Positions 36,223 through 49,195 of a DNA stretch of 64,000 nucleotides are shown in pieces. Positions within the stretch are counted from its first letter, which is position 1; each line of letters starts with the position of its first letter. The notes below the pieces were generated by a model. It saw only the letters and a list, made by a program, of their open reading frames with translations, ran no database searches and was not told where the DNA came from. A program made the translations under genes and the position numbers. Origin of the DNA: Watersipora subatra (lineage: Eukaryota > Bryozoa > Gymnolaemata > Cheilostomatida > Watersiporidae); NCBI RefSeq assembly GCF_963576615.1, contig NC_088712.1, forward strand, positions 21,853,870 to 21,917,869, written 5' to 3'.

Positions 36223-36872
36223 AAATCACATTGCTGTAACATGACATAATTGTGCATATAGGTATTACGTATGATATTATACCACACCACATATTTATTG
36301 CTACTGTACTAGTTTTCATAAAAAAACTTATTGTTTCTTTATGATTAATTTTATTAAAATCTCCTTAAATACATTCAGAGACAGGGCATGCAAATGTACA
36401 TTGTAAATTGAGTAAATGTAATTGAGTAAATGTAAATCAAAATGTAAATTGAGTATTGTGATTAAAGTGTTGGTTTAATGCATCAGAATGTGTAAGTAAA
36501 CATGCATGCTTACAGTGAATCCCACCATTTGTCTATTTTGAAAAAAATAAGGCTAACTTCTGCATAGTTGAATTTTGGGTCAATGATCTTAATAGACAGA
36601 ACAAATATAAGTTAATTTTGATTTAAAATGACAGGAAAATTATTATTCTACATGCATTTCTCTATACTTGAATATGCACAACGTGTCTTCATGATAGGTA
36701 TTAAAAGCATTTGGTGTTTCTATCTGCATGTTAATTTGTATGTAATTTGGAGCATACATTAAACAACCTTTGAAGAGATGTGGTTAACAAGTAATCTACT
36801 CTCTTATCTTCAATTAAGTTGGCAAGATTCAGTAGAAAAATGGGTTATTATATTATCCTAATAAGTATGATA

Positions 36873-38076
36873 CCCTAGGACACTTATGTATTCGCGGCAT
36901 CTAATTTTCGCATTTTCGCGGCAGAATACTCTCGCGAAAATTTCATGAGCGAAACTATACTATCATAACGAACAAGCGAAAATGCGAAATTAAATGGCTT
37001 TGTTCATTGATATTCACAATAAAATCGTCATATTAGAAATGCAGGCAAGTTTCGTGTGTGGTTGGCTCATTGGGTAATTTTTGCTAAACTCATTATAGCT
37101 AATACACCGACTGAGCAGCATGGCCAAACAAATTAAGATAATAAGTTTTTTTGGAAAAGCCTAGACAAATTAGGAAGATGATGATATTAGATTAGTCATT
37201 GAATTTGTAACTGATGAGGATGACAGTCTAATAGGGAAAGTCATAAAATTGAATAATAATTATTGTGGTGATGGATTTTATTACCAACCCAAAGCAATAA
37301 CAACCTGGAGCCATGGCCACCGCCGTGTTATAAATACTTGAATTCTAATATCGGTACCACATAGGTCACTGCGTCATGGACCTTGATGTCATTGATAGTC
37401 CAGGAAACAAATCGCAGCAAGCTATCAAATTGCATTATTGATATCGCCTACACATTTCTACCTGCGGTTCACAAATAAAAACTACCGTACTTTTCGGACT
37501 ATTAGCCGCTACTTTTTTCTGATGATTTGATCTACGCGGCTTATATAAGGGTGCGGCTAATCTGTGGCTTTTTCTTTAACCGCTAGGGCGCACCAGCGGG
37601 AATCTCCAATTAGTGGCTTCTAGCGGTGAAAGAAAATACGAAACAATGCCTCACGGTACTGTCCCATTAGGCACTAAGTTAAAAAGCGTCGGATAATGTG
37701 AAACGGCGCCGTTCTCGACTGTTCCGTTTTAAACAGGAAAGTTGTCGCCACGTTAAAAAGCATAGTCCTTAGTTCTGCGGCCTATTCAAAGGTGCGGCTT
37801 GTGTATTGTTTTATTATCGTTTATTGAAAAATAAAGCAGATGCAGCTTATATAGAGGTGCGTTTTATAGTCTGAAAAGTACTGTAGTCCCAAATTGAAAC
37901 ATATTTCGTACCAGTGAACTGGACCTGAGGAATCTAATGATGTTTGTTCCACTGCATTTATTTTCACATCACTATATTTTCGCACTCATCAGAGCTGCGA
38001 AATTAAGTTGAAGCGAAATTTTACTCTGTATGCTACTCACGAAACTAAATACTAGCGAAATATAAGTGTCCTAGGG
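36873..38076. mobile_element. TA-flanked DNA transposon CCCTAGGACAC, copy 1
   Basis: Inverted ends CCCTAGGACACTTAT and ATAAGTGTCCTAGGG, with TA on both sides. Subterminal TTCGCGG motifs repeat. A partial copy in the opposite orientation begins at 62854. From 37120 a start ATGGCCAAACAAATTAAG opens a frame that soon hits stops, so at best a decayed coding remnant. A smaller element is nested at 37485-37883. Confidence 0.8.
37485..37883. mobile_element. nested 399-bp MITE
   Basis: Ends CCGTACTTTTCGGACTAT and, reversed, CAGTACTTTTCAGACTAT, with TA on both sides (37483-37484, 37884-37885). It is absent from the related element at 62854, where the flanks join near 63005-63035. Tc1-mariner-type target; superfamily uncertain. 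Confidence 0.75.
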
Positions 38077-38186
38077 TATATTAAATAATAACACATTGTT
38101 GAATACATTACTTAATTTTGGAGTCAAAATTGTGTTTGGATTATTAATAGTTAATAACAAAAAGGGAAGTAGGATGCGACAATGTA

Positions 38187-39309
38187 CAGTCAAACATGGT
38201 TAACTCGTCCACGGATAGCTCGAACACATGGTTAATTCGAACATTTCCTTTGGTCCGTTCCCACGTAATGATAAATTGCTATAGATAACTCGAACTCAAC
38301 ACTGTTAATTCGAACTGTTTTTTTGCCCAACAGCTACCGAAACGATTGTTTTCGCTTTAGAAAATCACTTTATTCAAAGCCATAGAGGTAAACTTCATCT
38401 TTTCGTAATTCATAAGCGTCGTTATTACCACCATCGGCAAAATATTTTTGTCAACGACTTTTCTAAAGGTTTGGTGAAATTTGATTTATACTGCGATACG
38501 ATGAATAGCACGGGCTAGCCGGGTCATGCGCGCAAGAATTTTCGCCACGCACATACAAAACAAAAATCGCATGTTGTTTTTGTTTTGTATGTGTATGGCG
38601 AAAATCCTTGAGTGCGTGACTCGGCTAGCCCGTGATGAATAGTTTTCCGACGTTGATTCCGTGTTGAATCAACGTCGGAATGTGGAATGTTTAAAACGTC
38701 TTAAAAATGATGTAATTAAACGTATACGTTGTCTGAGCTACAAAAAACTATTCATCGTTTGACCTAAACACAGAATATGTGTGTACATTCAATAAGTATC
38801 TATTAAAAAAGCGTGAGTGATATAGAATGTACCGTAAAACCTCGTAAAACTTCTAATTGAACTGCCTTGGAGTGTTGCTCTTAACGAATCCCAGGTAAAG
38901 TAAGGTAATCTGCATAAACTTCAAGAAAAAACGGCAAAATTGTCGTGGGTAAAACCCCAAAAGAAAAAAATGTCTTTTCTTTTGAGCATTTCAACAACGA
39001 TCAAGTTTTGCCAATGTCAATCTGAAAAACGTACTGGCAATAACATCACCTCAAACAACAAACCAATCTCAAGTGATAGAAAAGTCTATACTTTTTCATG
39101 AAAACGTTTTAAACTTTACATTAGAAGCATTTAATTTGAAACAAGCCATTTGTGCTTTTGATTTATATCATAGTTTGTATATGTACATGTATCTACTAAT
39201 AAATAAGTAAATATATGGACTTGTGACAGTGCTCTGATAACTTGAATGCTCTGATAATTCGAACACTTTTGCTCGGTCCCTTGAAGTTCGAGTTATCCAT
39301 GTTTGACTG
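38187..39309. mobile_element. pogo-like transposon, copy 3
   Basis: Ends CAGTCAAACATGGTTAACTC and, reversed, CAGTCAAACATGGATAACTC, with TA at 38185-38186 and 39310-39311. Its interior is collinear with 16854-17981. The fold-back element at 38509-38634 is flanked by ATGAATAG at 38501-38508 and 38635-38642. No transposase. Confidence 0.83.
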
Positions 39310-39669
39310 TATTAATTATAATCATTGGAGATATCGTAAGGCTAGTGAGAGTTTACTTTAAAGAATTACTTTAATTATTGAATGTTTTTTGATTTTTTGT
39401 TAATTATGAAAACTGAATAGGACCTTCAATAAAATTTTATGAATGTTTGGTAGTATTTTATTAGTGTTTTGCAACTAAGATAATTGGACTCAACTTTTAA
39501 TTATTTTTCAGACTTGTCAGGAAGTCAACTTTGGGAAGCCTGCCACATCGCATTCTTTTGAAGTTGGCTTGAAGCTTTCCAAATGGTCAGCGACTATGGA
39601 TATAGCATATTTATGTTTATATCAAACATCGAGTTTGGTCAGCCTAGAATATTCAAATGTTTATTTTCT

Positions 39670-40175
39670 ACCCGAAACACAAAATACCTCTATTGAAACA
39701 TACACAAGGAATCTTACTGAAAATATACACCCGGAATCTTATGAAAGTATACACTGGTAAAATCTATAAAAAATACACAAAGAATCCTAATGAAATCATG
39801 CCCAAGAAAATTGTATGAAAATACACAGACGGAATCTATGTGAAAGTAAACACAGGAATCTATTTGATAGTATGCGAAAATAATCTTTGTAAAATAAAGC
39901 GCAAATGATCTTTATAAAAGTTATTGAAGAATCTCTATAAAAAAATACACTAGGAACCTCTATAGAAATGTACTGTTGGAATATCTATGGAATTATACAA
40001 AATTAATCCCTAGGAAAATATACACAAAGAAGCTTTATACAAATATACACAAATAGCTATATAAAAATATATGCAAGTAATCTTTATAAAAATATACATA
40101 AGGTATCTCCAAGAAAATATGCACAAAGAATCTCTATAAGGCATAAACAAGAAAATATATATGAGAGTATACATA
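39670..40175. repeat. ~26-bp AT-rich minisatellite
   Basis: Diverged units of the form AATCTCTATGAAAATATACA plus CAAGG. The same unit recurs at 42060-42345, within another module copy. The ORFs here are products of the repeat. Confidence 0.75.
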
Positions 40176-42059
40176 GGGTTAGATTAATGAATTGGCAATG
40201 TTCTCCAAAATATTTAATAAAAGACATTGTGATCATGAGTTGAGTTGTTTCATATTAACTTGTTTATTCATTTCAGTTTGTTCAAACACACAAATAAGTT
40301 TTTGTCAAAGCGATGCTTGTTATTATTGCACCATGTTAGTCAAGTTGAAAGTTTTCTCTTTTCCCATTGTACCAGCAGTTTTTCACATTATGTGGTCCTC
40401 TTCTGTGGTTACAAATTTGTCTAACTCTCAAGTTGATTTATAATAACAGTAAACAGTCGTGATGTAAACAGTAATCAAACTATTATGCTGATTCCATAAA
40501 TAAAAAAACTTTCAGATTAATCAATGAACCACAATTTGAAGTTTATCATCCAAGGCTTGGTCATCCGCACAGTACCTGCTGCTAAAAGGAACCTTTGGGT
40601 ATGGCGCTAAATAACAGCTGTCGACCTTCGCTATTAGTTTAAACATTTTGTTTGTCCCATGAAACAGTTTTAGTATCCAGTTTCAAACTTTACATCATAG
40701 CGTCATCTTGCTGCCCTGGTGTTCTACAAACAGTTGATAGACAAAGGGATATGAACCAAAGTTATACACTGAAAGCTTAGTTGAGCAACTCATGGACTGG
40801 ACAATATATTCATGGATAACAAACTATCAATTATTAACTATTAACTGTTTTCTATATTTCTGAGTACAATTTTTAGACTATTGGTACATAGTGGCATTTG
40901 TACATTGTGGTTGAGCAATTCATGAACTAAATAATGTTTTAATAAATCTAAGAAACTGATAAATATAAATGAACTAAAGCCGCAATGTTGTTAGCTCTGG
41001 GCTTGCTTGAAGTGAGCCCACAAATCTCAAAGTTTATGTTCTAGTAGGTTATTGTTACATTGCGGTTGAACAAATAATGAACTAGACAATGTGTTAATAA
41101 ACATAGAAATCTGATAAATCTACATAAACTAAAGCCCCAAAATTGTTACTTCTAGACTTGCTTATAGGGCATTCCACTAGAATATTTTTTAGGCGGTATA
41201 AGACGACATACAGATGACCTTCTGCACAATTGCATCAGTTGTCAAGAATCTCATTTGATAAAACAAATAAACATGCAAACTAATTTTGAGTAACAATGAC
41301 AGGGGAGTTAATATTTAAATGCATTTCTCTATACGTCAATATCATAATTTTATGGTAGGTGTAAATATAATGTGGTGTTTTATCTAGGTGTGAATTTATA
41401 TTGAATTTGAGCATACATCGATCAACTTTCGAGGAGAATTAGTCACTTAGTAATCTACTTTTTGATCTTCAGTCAAATTTGAAGGATTAAGTAAGAGAAG
41501 AGGGTTATTAAATTATCCAATTAAGTAGGTAATGTAATGTAATACATATAATAAATTAAATAAATATACTTTATGATGCTGAGGATTGAAAATTGTTTGA
41601 TTCATTAATAGCGCTATATTTCTGTCTTAACTATTTAAGACAAAAAGTGAGGTAGGATATGAAGGCATTTAAAAAAACCCATCAATAAATATTTTAAGGA
41701 TTAGCTGAGCTGGTGAGGAACTTGTTTAAAAAAGTATTGAAATTATTGATTTGTGATTCATGACAATTGATAAAAGCTTCAAAAATTTGGTAAATGTTTG
41801 GTAGCATTTTTATTATTAGTTTTTGCTTTTAATATTATTGGTACACTTGTTATTGAAACAATAATAATAAGTTTAACTCTGGCTCAATTTGTTAAATATT
41901 TGAGACTCTTGTTAGCTAGTCAGCTGTAAGAATGCTGCTACATTGACCCAGTTAAAAACTGTCATAAAACTTTGCAATTGGTCAGTTAATATTGAAATAG
42001 CTTATTTATGTCCAGATTAACCATAGAACTAGCCAGCTTGACATATTCAAAGCTTTATT

Positions 42060-42345
42060 TTGCCAGATACACAAAGCATCGTTACAAGAATATACACTAA
42101 AACTCTCTATGAAAATATACGTAAGAAGCTTTTTTAATTTAAGCAACAAATTTCTATAAAAATATACACGAGGAATCTTTATGAAAACATACACAAGGAA
42201 TCTCCATGTGAGTACATGTACACACAAAGAGGCTCTATGAACATATAGGCAATGAATCTCCATACAAATATACACAAATAATCTCTATGAAAATATACAC
42301 AAGGAACCCTCTATGAAAATATGCACAAGGAATATTTATGAAAAT
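42060..42345. repeat. ~26-bp AT-rich minisatellite, second block
   Basis: About ten units, the same as at 39670-40175 and preceded by the same flank (TTCAAAGCTTTATTTTGCC resembles TTCAAATGTTTATTTTCTAC at ~39651). Confidence 0.75.
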
Positions 42346-43580
42346 CACTTATAGTGAAGTTAGTTACGTACTTCACTACTTTTAACATTTTGTATTTAGC
42401 CTATTGAGAAGTTTTCCCTTCTGAATTTTTACCAGCATTATTTTCTGCGCAGCAATATTTAGAGTTATTAACCAAAAAACTAATTTATGAAAGAAAGTCA
42501 CCACTAATCAAAAAAGTTTAATCAATCATCGTAAAAAAACATCTGACCCATTTTGATTCCATTAATATGGTTGTAGCTTGAAAACTTTAATGCTATAGTT
42601 TTGCATGGGTGCTTTTTGGAGCTTTTAGCTTTGTTAGGCCTTTTTTCTTATATGGTCTGTATGGGTGCTTTTTATAGCTTTTAAACTAACTAGGCTTTTA
42701 TTATTTAACAAGGCTACTTGCTAACTACTTGATTATACATAACATTTATGGATGTATTATCATGTTACCTATGAATGTTATTAAAAATCTCCAAAATATT
42801 GTCTTCAAAGCTCACTGACTGATTATCAACTGAATACAAATGTGTATGTTGCATTACCGCTATGTTTCCCTACTATCTTGTGTAAGCGCAAATGGTTTTC
42901 TTGAAAACCTGCTACTCAGAAAGCACTTAGCTTGGTATTGTTATATATTAAAAAAATAATGCTCTAGAGACTTTAATAATGTTATCATAGAGACACTGTA
43001 TCTACGAAATGTTGCTGTCTGTTAGTGATTGACTTATAGCAGTTTATACTATGATAAGAGCCAAGTTCATTCATATGCGCCAAACTAGGCTAAACTTGTT
43101 ATAAGAAAAGAGCATTGCACTGAACTGAAATCAAACAAGGATTTTCAAGTTCCCAAACAGCCATACTACCTACTGCTCAACTCAATAGAATTGCTATATC
43201 TTGACATTACTATGCAAACAATTATTACAAATGAATTTATCTCACACCAAATGGCTATCATACTAGTTTTCATGGAAACAATGTTTGTTGGTTTGATGCA
43301 GCATGATGTTTAAATAGAGGTTTAACGTGTTTTTATGATAATTATTATCTTATTTAGAGCATGGTTCGAAAGTTACAATGATAATATCAAAATTATCACA
43401 ACCGCATTCGTGTGTCCATTCTTATTAATGTGTGGAGATGAAAATCTAGACAACTGATGAATGTACATGACTTAAAGCCTCGATATTATTAGTTCTCGAA
43501 TCGCTTAGAGTTCACTCCACATGCAGGTGTGCTTTTTGCTCTGTATAAGATGACCATGGATGAACTCCTGCACAATTTTA

Positions 43581-43620
43581 TAAGTTGTCATGCATAACTT
43601 AAGTTATGTATGACAACTTA
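43581..43620. repeat. 40-bp near-perfect palindrome
   Basis: TAAGTTGTCATGCATAACTT joined to its reverse complement with one mismatch and no spacer. It lies exactly where the module is truncated. Confidence 0.85.
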
Positions 43621-43851
43621 TGTATGACATAGCATTTCATAACAATTTCATAAGCTGGAAATAAGAAAAGAGTTTGTAGAGACTCTTAAGAGACACTTAA
43701 AGAGGGTTAAGTTTGCAAAAATGGAGACTCTGTATTTTTCAAGTGTTACTGTCTATCAATGATTGAGTTATAGCATTTTTTACTATGATAAGAGCCAGGT
43801 TCATTCATCGGCTCAAAAACATGCTCTAAGACCGTTATGAAAAAAGAAAGT

Positions 43852-43920
43852 TGAACTGCACTGGAATCCGACCGGGGTATCAATATTCCCAAACAGCCAC
43901 ACTACCCAATACACCGCTGG
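43852..43920 (-). repeat. tRNA-derived repeat (SINE-like)
   Basis: Minus strand GGTCGGATTCCAGTGCAG resembles a tRNA B box; otherwise as at 36155-36222. Confidence 0.4.
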
Positions 43921-44992
43921 AAAAATAAGCCCATATCTCAATCATAAGCATGATAGGAAATATCTAGACTATCTAATCAACCTTATTATAGTTGAGATGA
44001 GTGCTTCCTAGACTATTAGAACTCTTGGCTCGTTGGCTCTTAGAACTCAGTGTGTCTTAATTTAACACATCCTGCTCTTGTACATTGTAAATGTACAAGA
44101 GTTATTTGTAAATTTACATTGTACATGTAAATTTTTGTACATCATGGCTTTAATAGATACATCCTGCTCTTGTTTCCCTCCTACCAATAACTTATAACTT
44201 ATATTAATATAAACATAGACAGCTGGTAATACTGCTGCTTCTACAAGAGTGAAAATTCCTTTTAATGCTGCAATGGTAAAAAGTTAATATTATTCTTTCT
44301 TAAGAATAGTAGAATAATTCTCCCTCAAATGTTGACTACATGTAAAAACACCTGATAAGCTAGTTGTTGATATTTCTTGTAGAGAACAAAATTACTAATA
44401 AAATATCTGGTAATGTTTTTATAAAAGTGCTAGCTAGCTTAGTTTAGACATTTCATTTGTAAATCATAAATATTTATTTTTTTTTATTATTTATTATATG
44501 TATGAATTTGCTATTGCTAATTATTTTGAAAAAAAAAACAAAACAAACAAAAAATATCACATGGTGTAGTACTGCACAATTCAGTTTTAGTGATAAACAA
44601 AATTTCTTAGAAGTTGTGTTCTCCTGCAAAGCTAGAATGAATATAGATTGAAAAGTTTTGAGTTACTAAAGTTGTTTAGCATAAGCCGTCTTTTGTTCAG
44701 AAAATAATTTTAACGTAGTATTAAGTAGATGGGCCAGGTTTTGGCACACTGACTTGCATAAAGGTGAAATATTACTTTGAACCAGCTTTTTTAGCCCAGT
44801 TTTGAAACTGAATAACAGAAAAAAAAACTTATATTGGGAGCGAAGCAAATGTTTGTAAATTTTGAACTAATCATGTTTGTAACCCATTGGTAGAATTGGC
44901 AGTTTATTAGTGGTAATACACTGCTATTATTTCACCTGCACTAAGTTCTGTTGACTATACAAACTCTTTAGCAAAGCTTGTGTTCTGTTGTT

Positions 44993-45035
44993 CTTTATAG
45001 TATATTTATCAACTGCTGATAAATATACTATAAAG
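44993..45035. repeat. 19-bp-arm inverted repeat
   Basis: Arms CTTTATAGTATATTTATCA (44993-45011) and its exact reverse complement (45017-45035) around a 5-base loop. The related module at ~35370-35395 has only the right arm. Confidence 0.85.
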
Positions 45036-45802
45036 TTACTTGTGCACTCTTTCATTATATTTTGTATTTTTAAAAGTTAACAAAAATTGAAACCATAATA
45101 AATTGTAGTTAGTAGCCTGGTAATGCTTTGTTAGGATATTCAGATGCAATTTTTTCAGTTGTAATGAAATTAGTTACTTACTTCACTATGTTCAATATTT
45201 AACCTATGGAGTGGTTTTACCTTTAGCATCTTCAACTGCATCCTTTATTAGCAGCAACCTTTGCAGTTATTTAACAAAAAAAAAACGTTTTACTAAACAG
45301 ATTTACTGCTGATCCAAAAGGTTTATTCATTTACTGTAAAAATAATTGCCTATTTTTTCTTTCACTAGTATTGTACATAGCTTGGAAACTGTGATGCTTT
45401 AGGTCTGTATTGGGTTTTTTTCGCCAATTTTTTTATTCACCTTTCAGCCTTATTGTGCTTTTTTTCTTTCACAAAGTTACTTGCTAACAGATTATGCATA
45501 AAATTGAACAGTTTTATAGGTCATTAAAATGCAAATTATAGTCTATAAAGCTTTGAAGCTATGAAACTTGCTAGTCAAAAAGCTCCAATCAACGTATTTC
45601 AAGGAACTGGAAAGAAGAAGAGAGATTTTAAAGACTTAAGAGACTCTTAAAGAGGGTTAGGATTGCAAAAATGGAGACTCTGTATTTTTCAAGTGTTACT
45701 GTCTATAATTGCTTGACTTATAGCATATTTTTACTATGATAAGAGCCATGTTCATTCATCTGCTCAAAAACATGCTCTAAGACCGTTATGAGAAAAGAAA
45801 AT

Positions 45803-45870
45803 AGAACTGCACTAGAATCAGACCGGGGTATCAATACTCCCAAACAGCCACATTATCCACTACACCGCTG
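45803..45870 (-). repeat. tRNA-derived repeat (SINE-like)
   Basis: Same block as at 36155 and 43852, with a few substitutions. Confidence 0.4.
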
Positions 45871-47106
45871 AATCACATTTCTGTAACATGAAATAATTGT
45901 GCATTTAGGTATTACACATTATATTGTACCACACCACATGTTTTTTGCTATTGTACTAGTTTTTATAAAAAAAAATTGTTTCCTTATGGTTAGTTTTATT
46001 AAAATCTCCTTAAATACATCCAAAGACAGGGTATGCTAAATCTTATTGTTGTAGTTTTGCTAAATGTATGATTTAGATTATTATTGCTTACATCCATCAA
46101 TTGACAGAGACCTGCTATTAGGTATGGCTAACTTGTTTAGGAACAGAAATATGAGCACCAGACTAACAATAAGTACCACCCAATAAAATCAAGCCATTTA
46201 TTTGTTACGGCTCAGATGATGAATGCCATCTTCAAACTTAAATACCTCGGTTTTAATTGATATTTGAATAAATTAGTTGTCAAACATCGAGCTTAGAATC
46301 CAGTGTTGATTGATAACAGGGAAAAATAATTAGTCATCAAACCCGGGCTTAAACTCTATCCTCGACTATCAAATGTAAAATGAGTATTGTAATTGAAGGG
46401 TTGGTTTAATGCAGCAGAATAGTTAAAGTAAACATGCATGCTTACAGTGCATCTCACCATTCTCTTATTTAGAAAAAAAATAGGTTGACTTCTGCACAGT
46501 GGAATTTTTGGTCAATGATCTTAATTGACAGAACATATATAAGTTAATCTTGATTTAAAATGACAGGAAAATTATTATTCTATATGCATTTCTCCATACT
46601 TGAATATGCACAATGTGTTTTCATGATAGGTATTAAAAGCATTTGGTGTTTCCATCTACATGTTAATGTGTATGTAATTTGGAGCATACATTAAACTACC
46701 TTTGATGAGATGTGGTCAACAAGTAATCTACTTTCTTTTCTTTCGCCGTTTTTAAGTATATAAGCTACTTCGAAGTAGAAATGCCGTGTTAAACAGAGAG
46801 CTACTGTTAGTCTGAGACCGATTATTGCTACGGTGTTGCTTTCAAATTTTTTACAACATAAAACAAAAAGCTTTGGATTTGGACAACAAGAGAATTAGGT
46901 AACTGTTATTGATATAAACGATTCATTAATAAAACAATTTTCTGGACACTTTTCTACTGATCAAGTGATAATGTGGGCTTGAAAAGATCAAACAATGCCA
47001 AGTTGGCGGTCAAATAGAGGTTCAATTGGAGACTGGCGGTCTATTTTTTAACCCTTCTCTCAGGGTGGCAGTCAATTGGCGGTGGCGTTCATTTAGAGGT
47101 TTTACA

Positions 47107-47245
47107 GTGTTTTGTTTAGCACCGTGTACCAGTGCTTGTATAGAGTATATATGTTAGAATACCCATGTGTACCAGTGCTTGTGTAGAGTACATATGTTTG
47201 TATACCTCTGTCTACTAGTGTTTGTGTAGTGTATATATTTTAGTT
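47107..47245. repeat. 41-bp minisatellite, fourth block (copy B)
   Basis: Three units of the minisatellite from intron 5, 29 kb away, at the left edge of copy B. Confidence 0.75.
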
Positions 47246-49193
47246 AAACTGTTTAGCAAGAGAGACTATATAAACAGGATATTATTGGGGGAAACTTGTA
47301 TTTACCTTTTTGTTTTGTTTCTCAGTAACTTAAAGCTTATAATGTGGTTATTTCAAATGTTTGAAATACTTAGTCATTCCAGTGTTTGAATAACAGTAGT
47401 AGTTTATTCGTAACTGGGGATCGGACTGATGAGTACAGAATGTGATTTTATTTATATAGCAGTTTGTTAGTTTTATAGCTAGAAAAATCATTAAGTATCA
47501 AAAAGCTTGATAAAAATAAAGCCTTTGCTTTTCAATAATAGAATAATTGATTTTTTGCTTTCAAGTATCTCAACATTTTTGATAATTCAGTCCATGCAAT
47601 AAGGAAGTAGTAAACACATTTTTAGTTGGTAAAATCTACAATAAAATATAACATCACTATGAACACTACTGTATGATTTTATATAGTTGCTAACGAAGTT
47701 GGAGAGACTTGACAACAATGTGTTCGGTACACAAACTTTTTGTCACACTACGTTACAGAGACTGAATTTAACTTGTATAAATTGAGTTTTTTAAATACAC
47801 ACTTGAAGCTAAGTTTCAATATTTTACTACGATAACTCTGATTTTGTCATCTTAACTTTTTATTAGCTCTTTCCTGTTTGGTGCTTTTTGCCACGCGTTC
47901 TCTATAACTTTTAACCCGTATTTTAAGCACTTCAAACTGGTTTGGGGAGAAAGACTGGGTGATGCTGTTCTCAAACACAGTCTCTCATGTACAACCATAC
48001 TTTGACTTATGATCCTAATGCTGTTATTGAGCTTGTATGTTAATTTAATCGCGGGTTGGTGCAATTTATTTATATATATATATAACAATTAAGTATATAT
48101 TGATTGGTTTCCGTACTCTGAAAGACACAAACAAAAACACTTGAAATAAAATAATGTAACAGAAAAAAACATGTTGGTTATTGTCCTAACCTACAACATG
48201 CTCTCAAAAAGCAACAAATAAAAAGTAATGCAAGGAATTGTAATTAATTAAAATGTAAAATTAAATACATACAATAGCAGCTAACGCTAGCATTTGCCAG
48301 GAACGGAGGGAAAAGTTATTCCTCGCTACAACAGTTGACTTTAATTATTTTGGATTCTTATCCAGAGACATGGAAGCAAACTTTCATTTTGAACATAGCG
48401 TAGTTAAAATTTCGTCGGCGTTCATAATTTTAAGTTTCTTGCAGCTTAGCTAATTCTTCCTTTTTTTCGCTCTCACGATCAGTCAGTCGTTCGACTAGAA
48501 ACCTATCCAAGGCCGATTGCCTTTGTCGCCCTTTCAACATGTTGTGATAAGGACGAACACAGGTGTCATCACAAAGGGCTAATGCGCGACCACTAGCCAA
48601 CTTGTCCGAATGTCTAGTTTTATAGTCTTCCTAGATGGCACCGGCCTTTTCACATGGCATCGTCTCAGTTACACTGTCGATGGCCAATTTTTTGTCTTAT
48701 ATTCAAAGCCTGAGCAGTGTATCCATCAGCTATCATGAAAATCGCTGCCGATCGTGAATATCGCTACAATGTTTATAAACTATGGTTACTCATTTTGCAA
48801 ACTAAATGCCTTCTGTTTAATATTTGTGAATGTATTTCTGTCATATTGCTGAGCTAGCTCAATCATACATTCTGCGTGTTTTTCAATAGTTTCACATTTG
48901 ATATTAATTGTTATCATTCGCTTTCATTTGCATTATCCTTGCTTCTACTTGCTTTCGGTCTGCTCACAGTACCTTTAATCCACATAGATTTGTTCTGAAA
49001 AATGCAGTTGAAACATACTGGGTGATGTTGTTCTCGTAAAACACCTTCGACATACTTGACCATCGACTCATGTACTCGTATCTCAAACATGGCTTGTATG
49101 TTAGTGCTGAAACTTGCCTTAAAGATGGCATGTATCTCAAGTTTTTCATATTTTGGGCACTCGTCAGTTGAAGTATTACTGCGCTTGGTCATA
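47246..49193. other. left flank of exon 6B; no gene called
   Basis: Copy B of intron 5 sequence. A 92-codon minus-strand ORF at 48914-49192 is unrecognised; its copy A counterpart has a stop, so coding is doubtful. A 78-codon minus-strand ORF (47852-48088) is also unrecognised. Confidence 0.4.
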
Positions 49194-49195
49194 TA

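Larger units (their letters stand above)
29700..46745. repeat. array of diverged ~3-kb modules
   Basis: Several phrases recur in the same order. 'GGAGCATACATTAA' lies near 30740, 36750 and 46680 (a diverged form near 41410). 'TGTGGAGATGAAAATCT' lies near 30415 and 43432 (variant 62223). 'CAATCAGAAGCAT' lies near 31155 and 34335 (variant 43940). 'AAACAGCCA' blocks lie near 29750, 36195, 43155, 43900 and 45840. The best unit is 29712 to ~32840, about 3.1 kb. Later units are shortened or interrupted by transposons. No ORF over 100 codons exists here and I recognise no gene. Confidence 0.6.
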
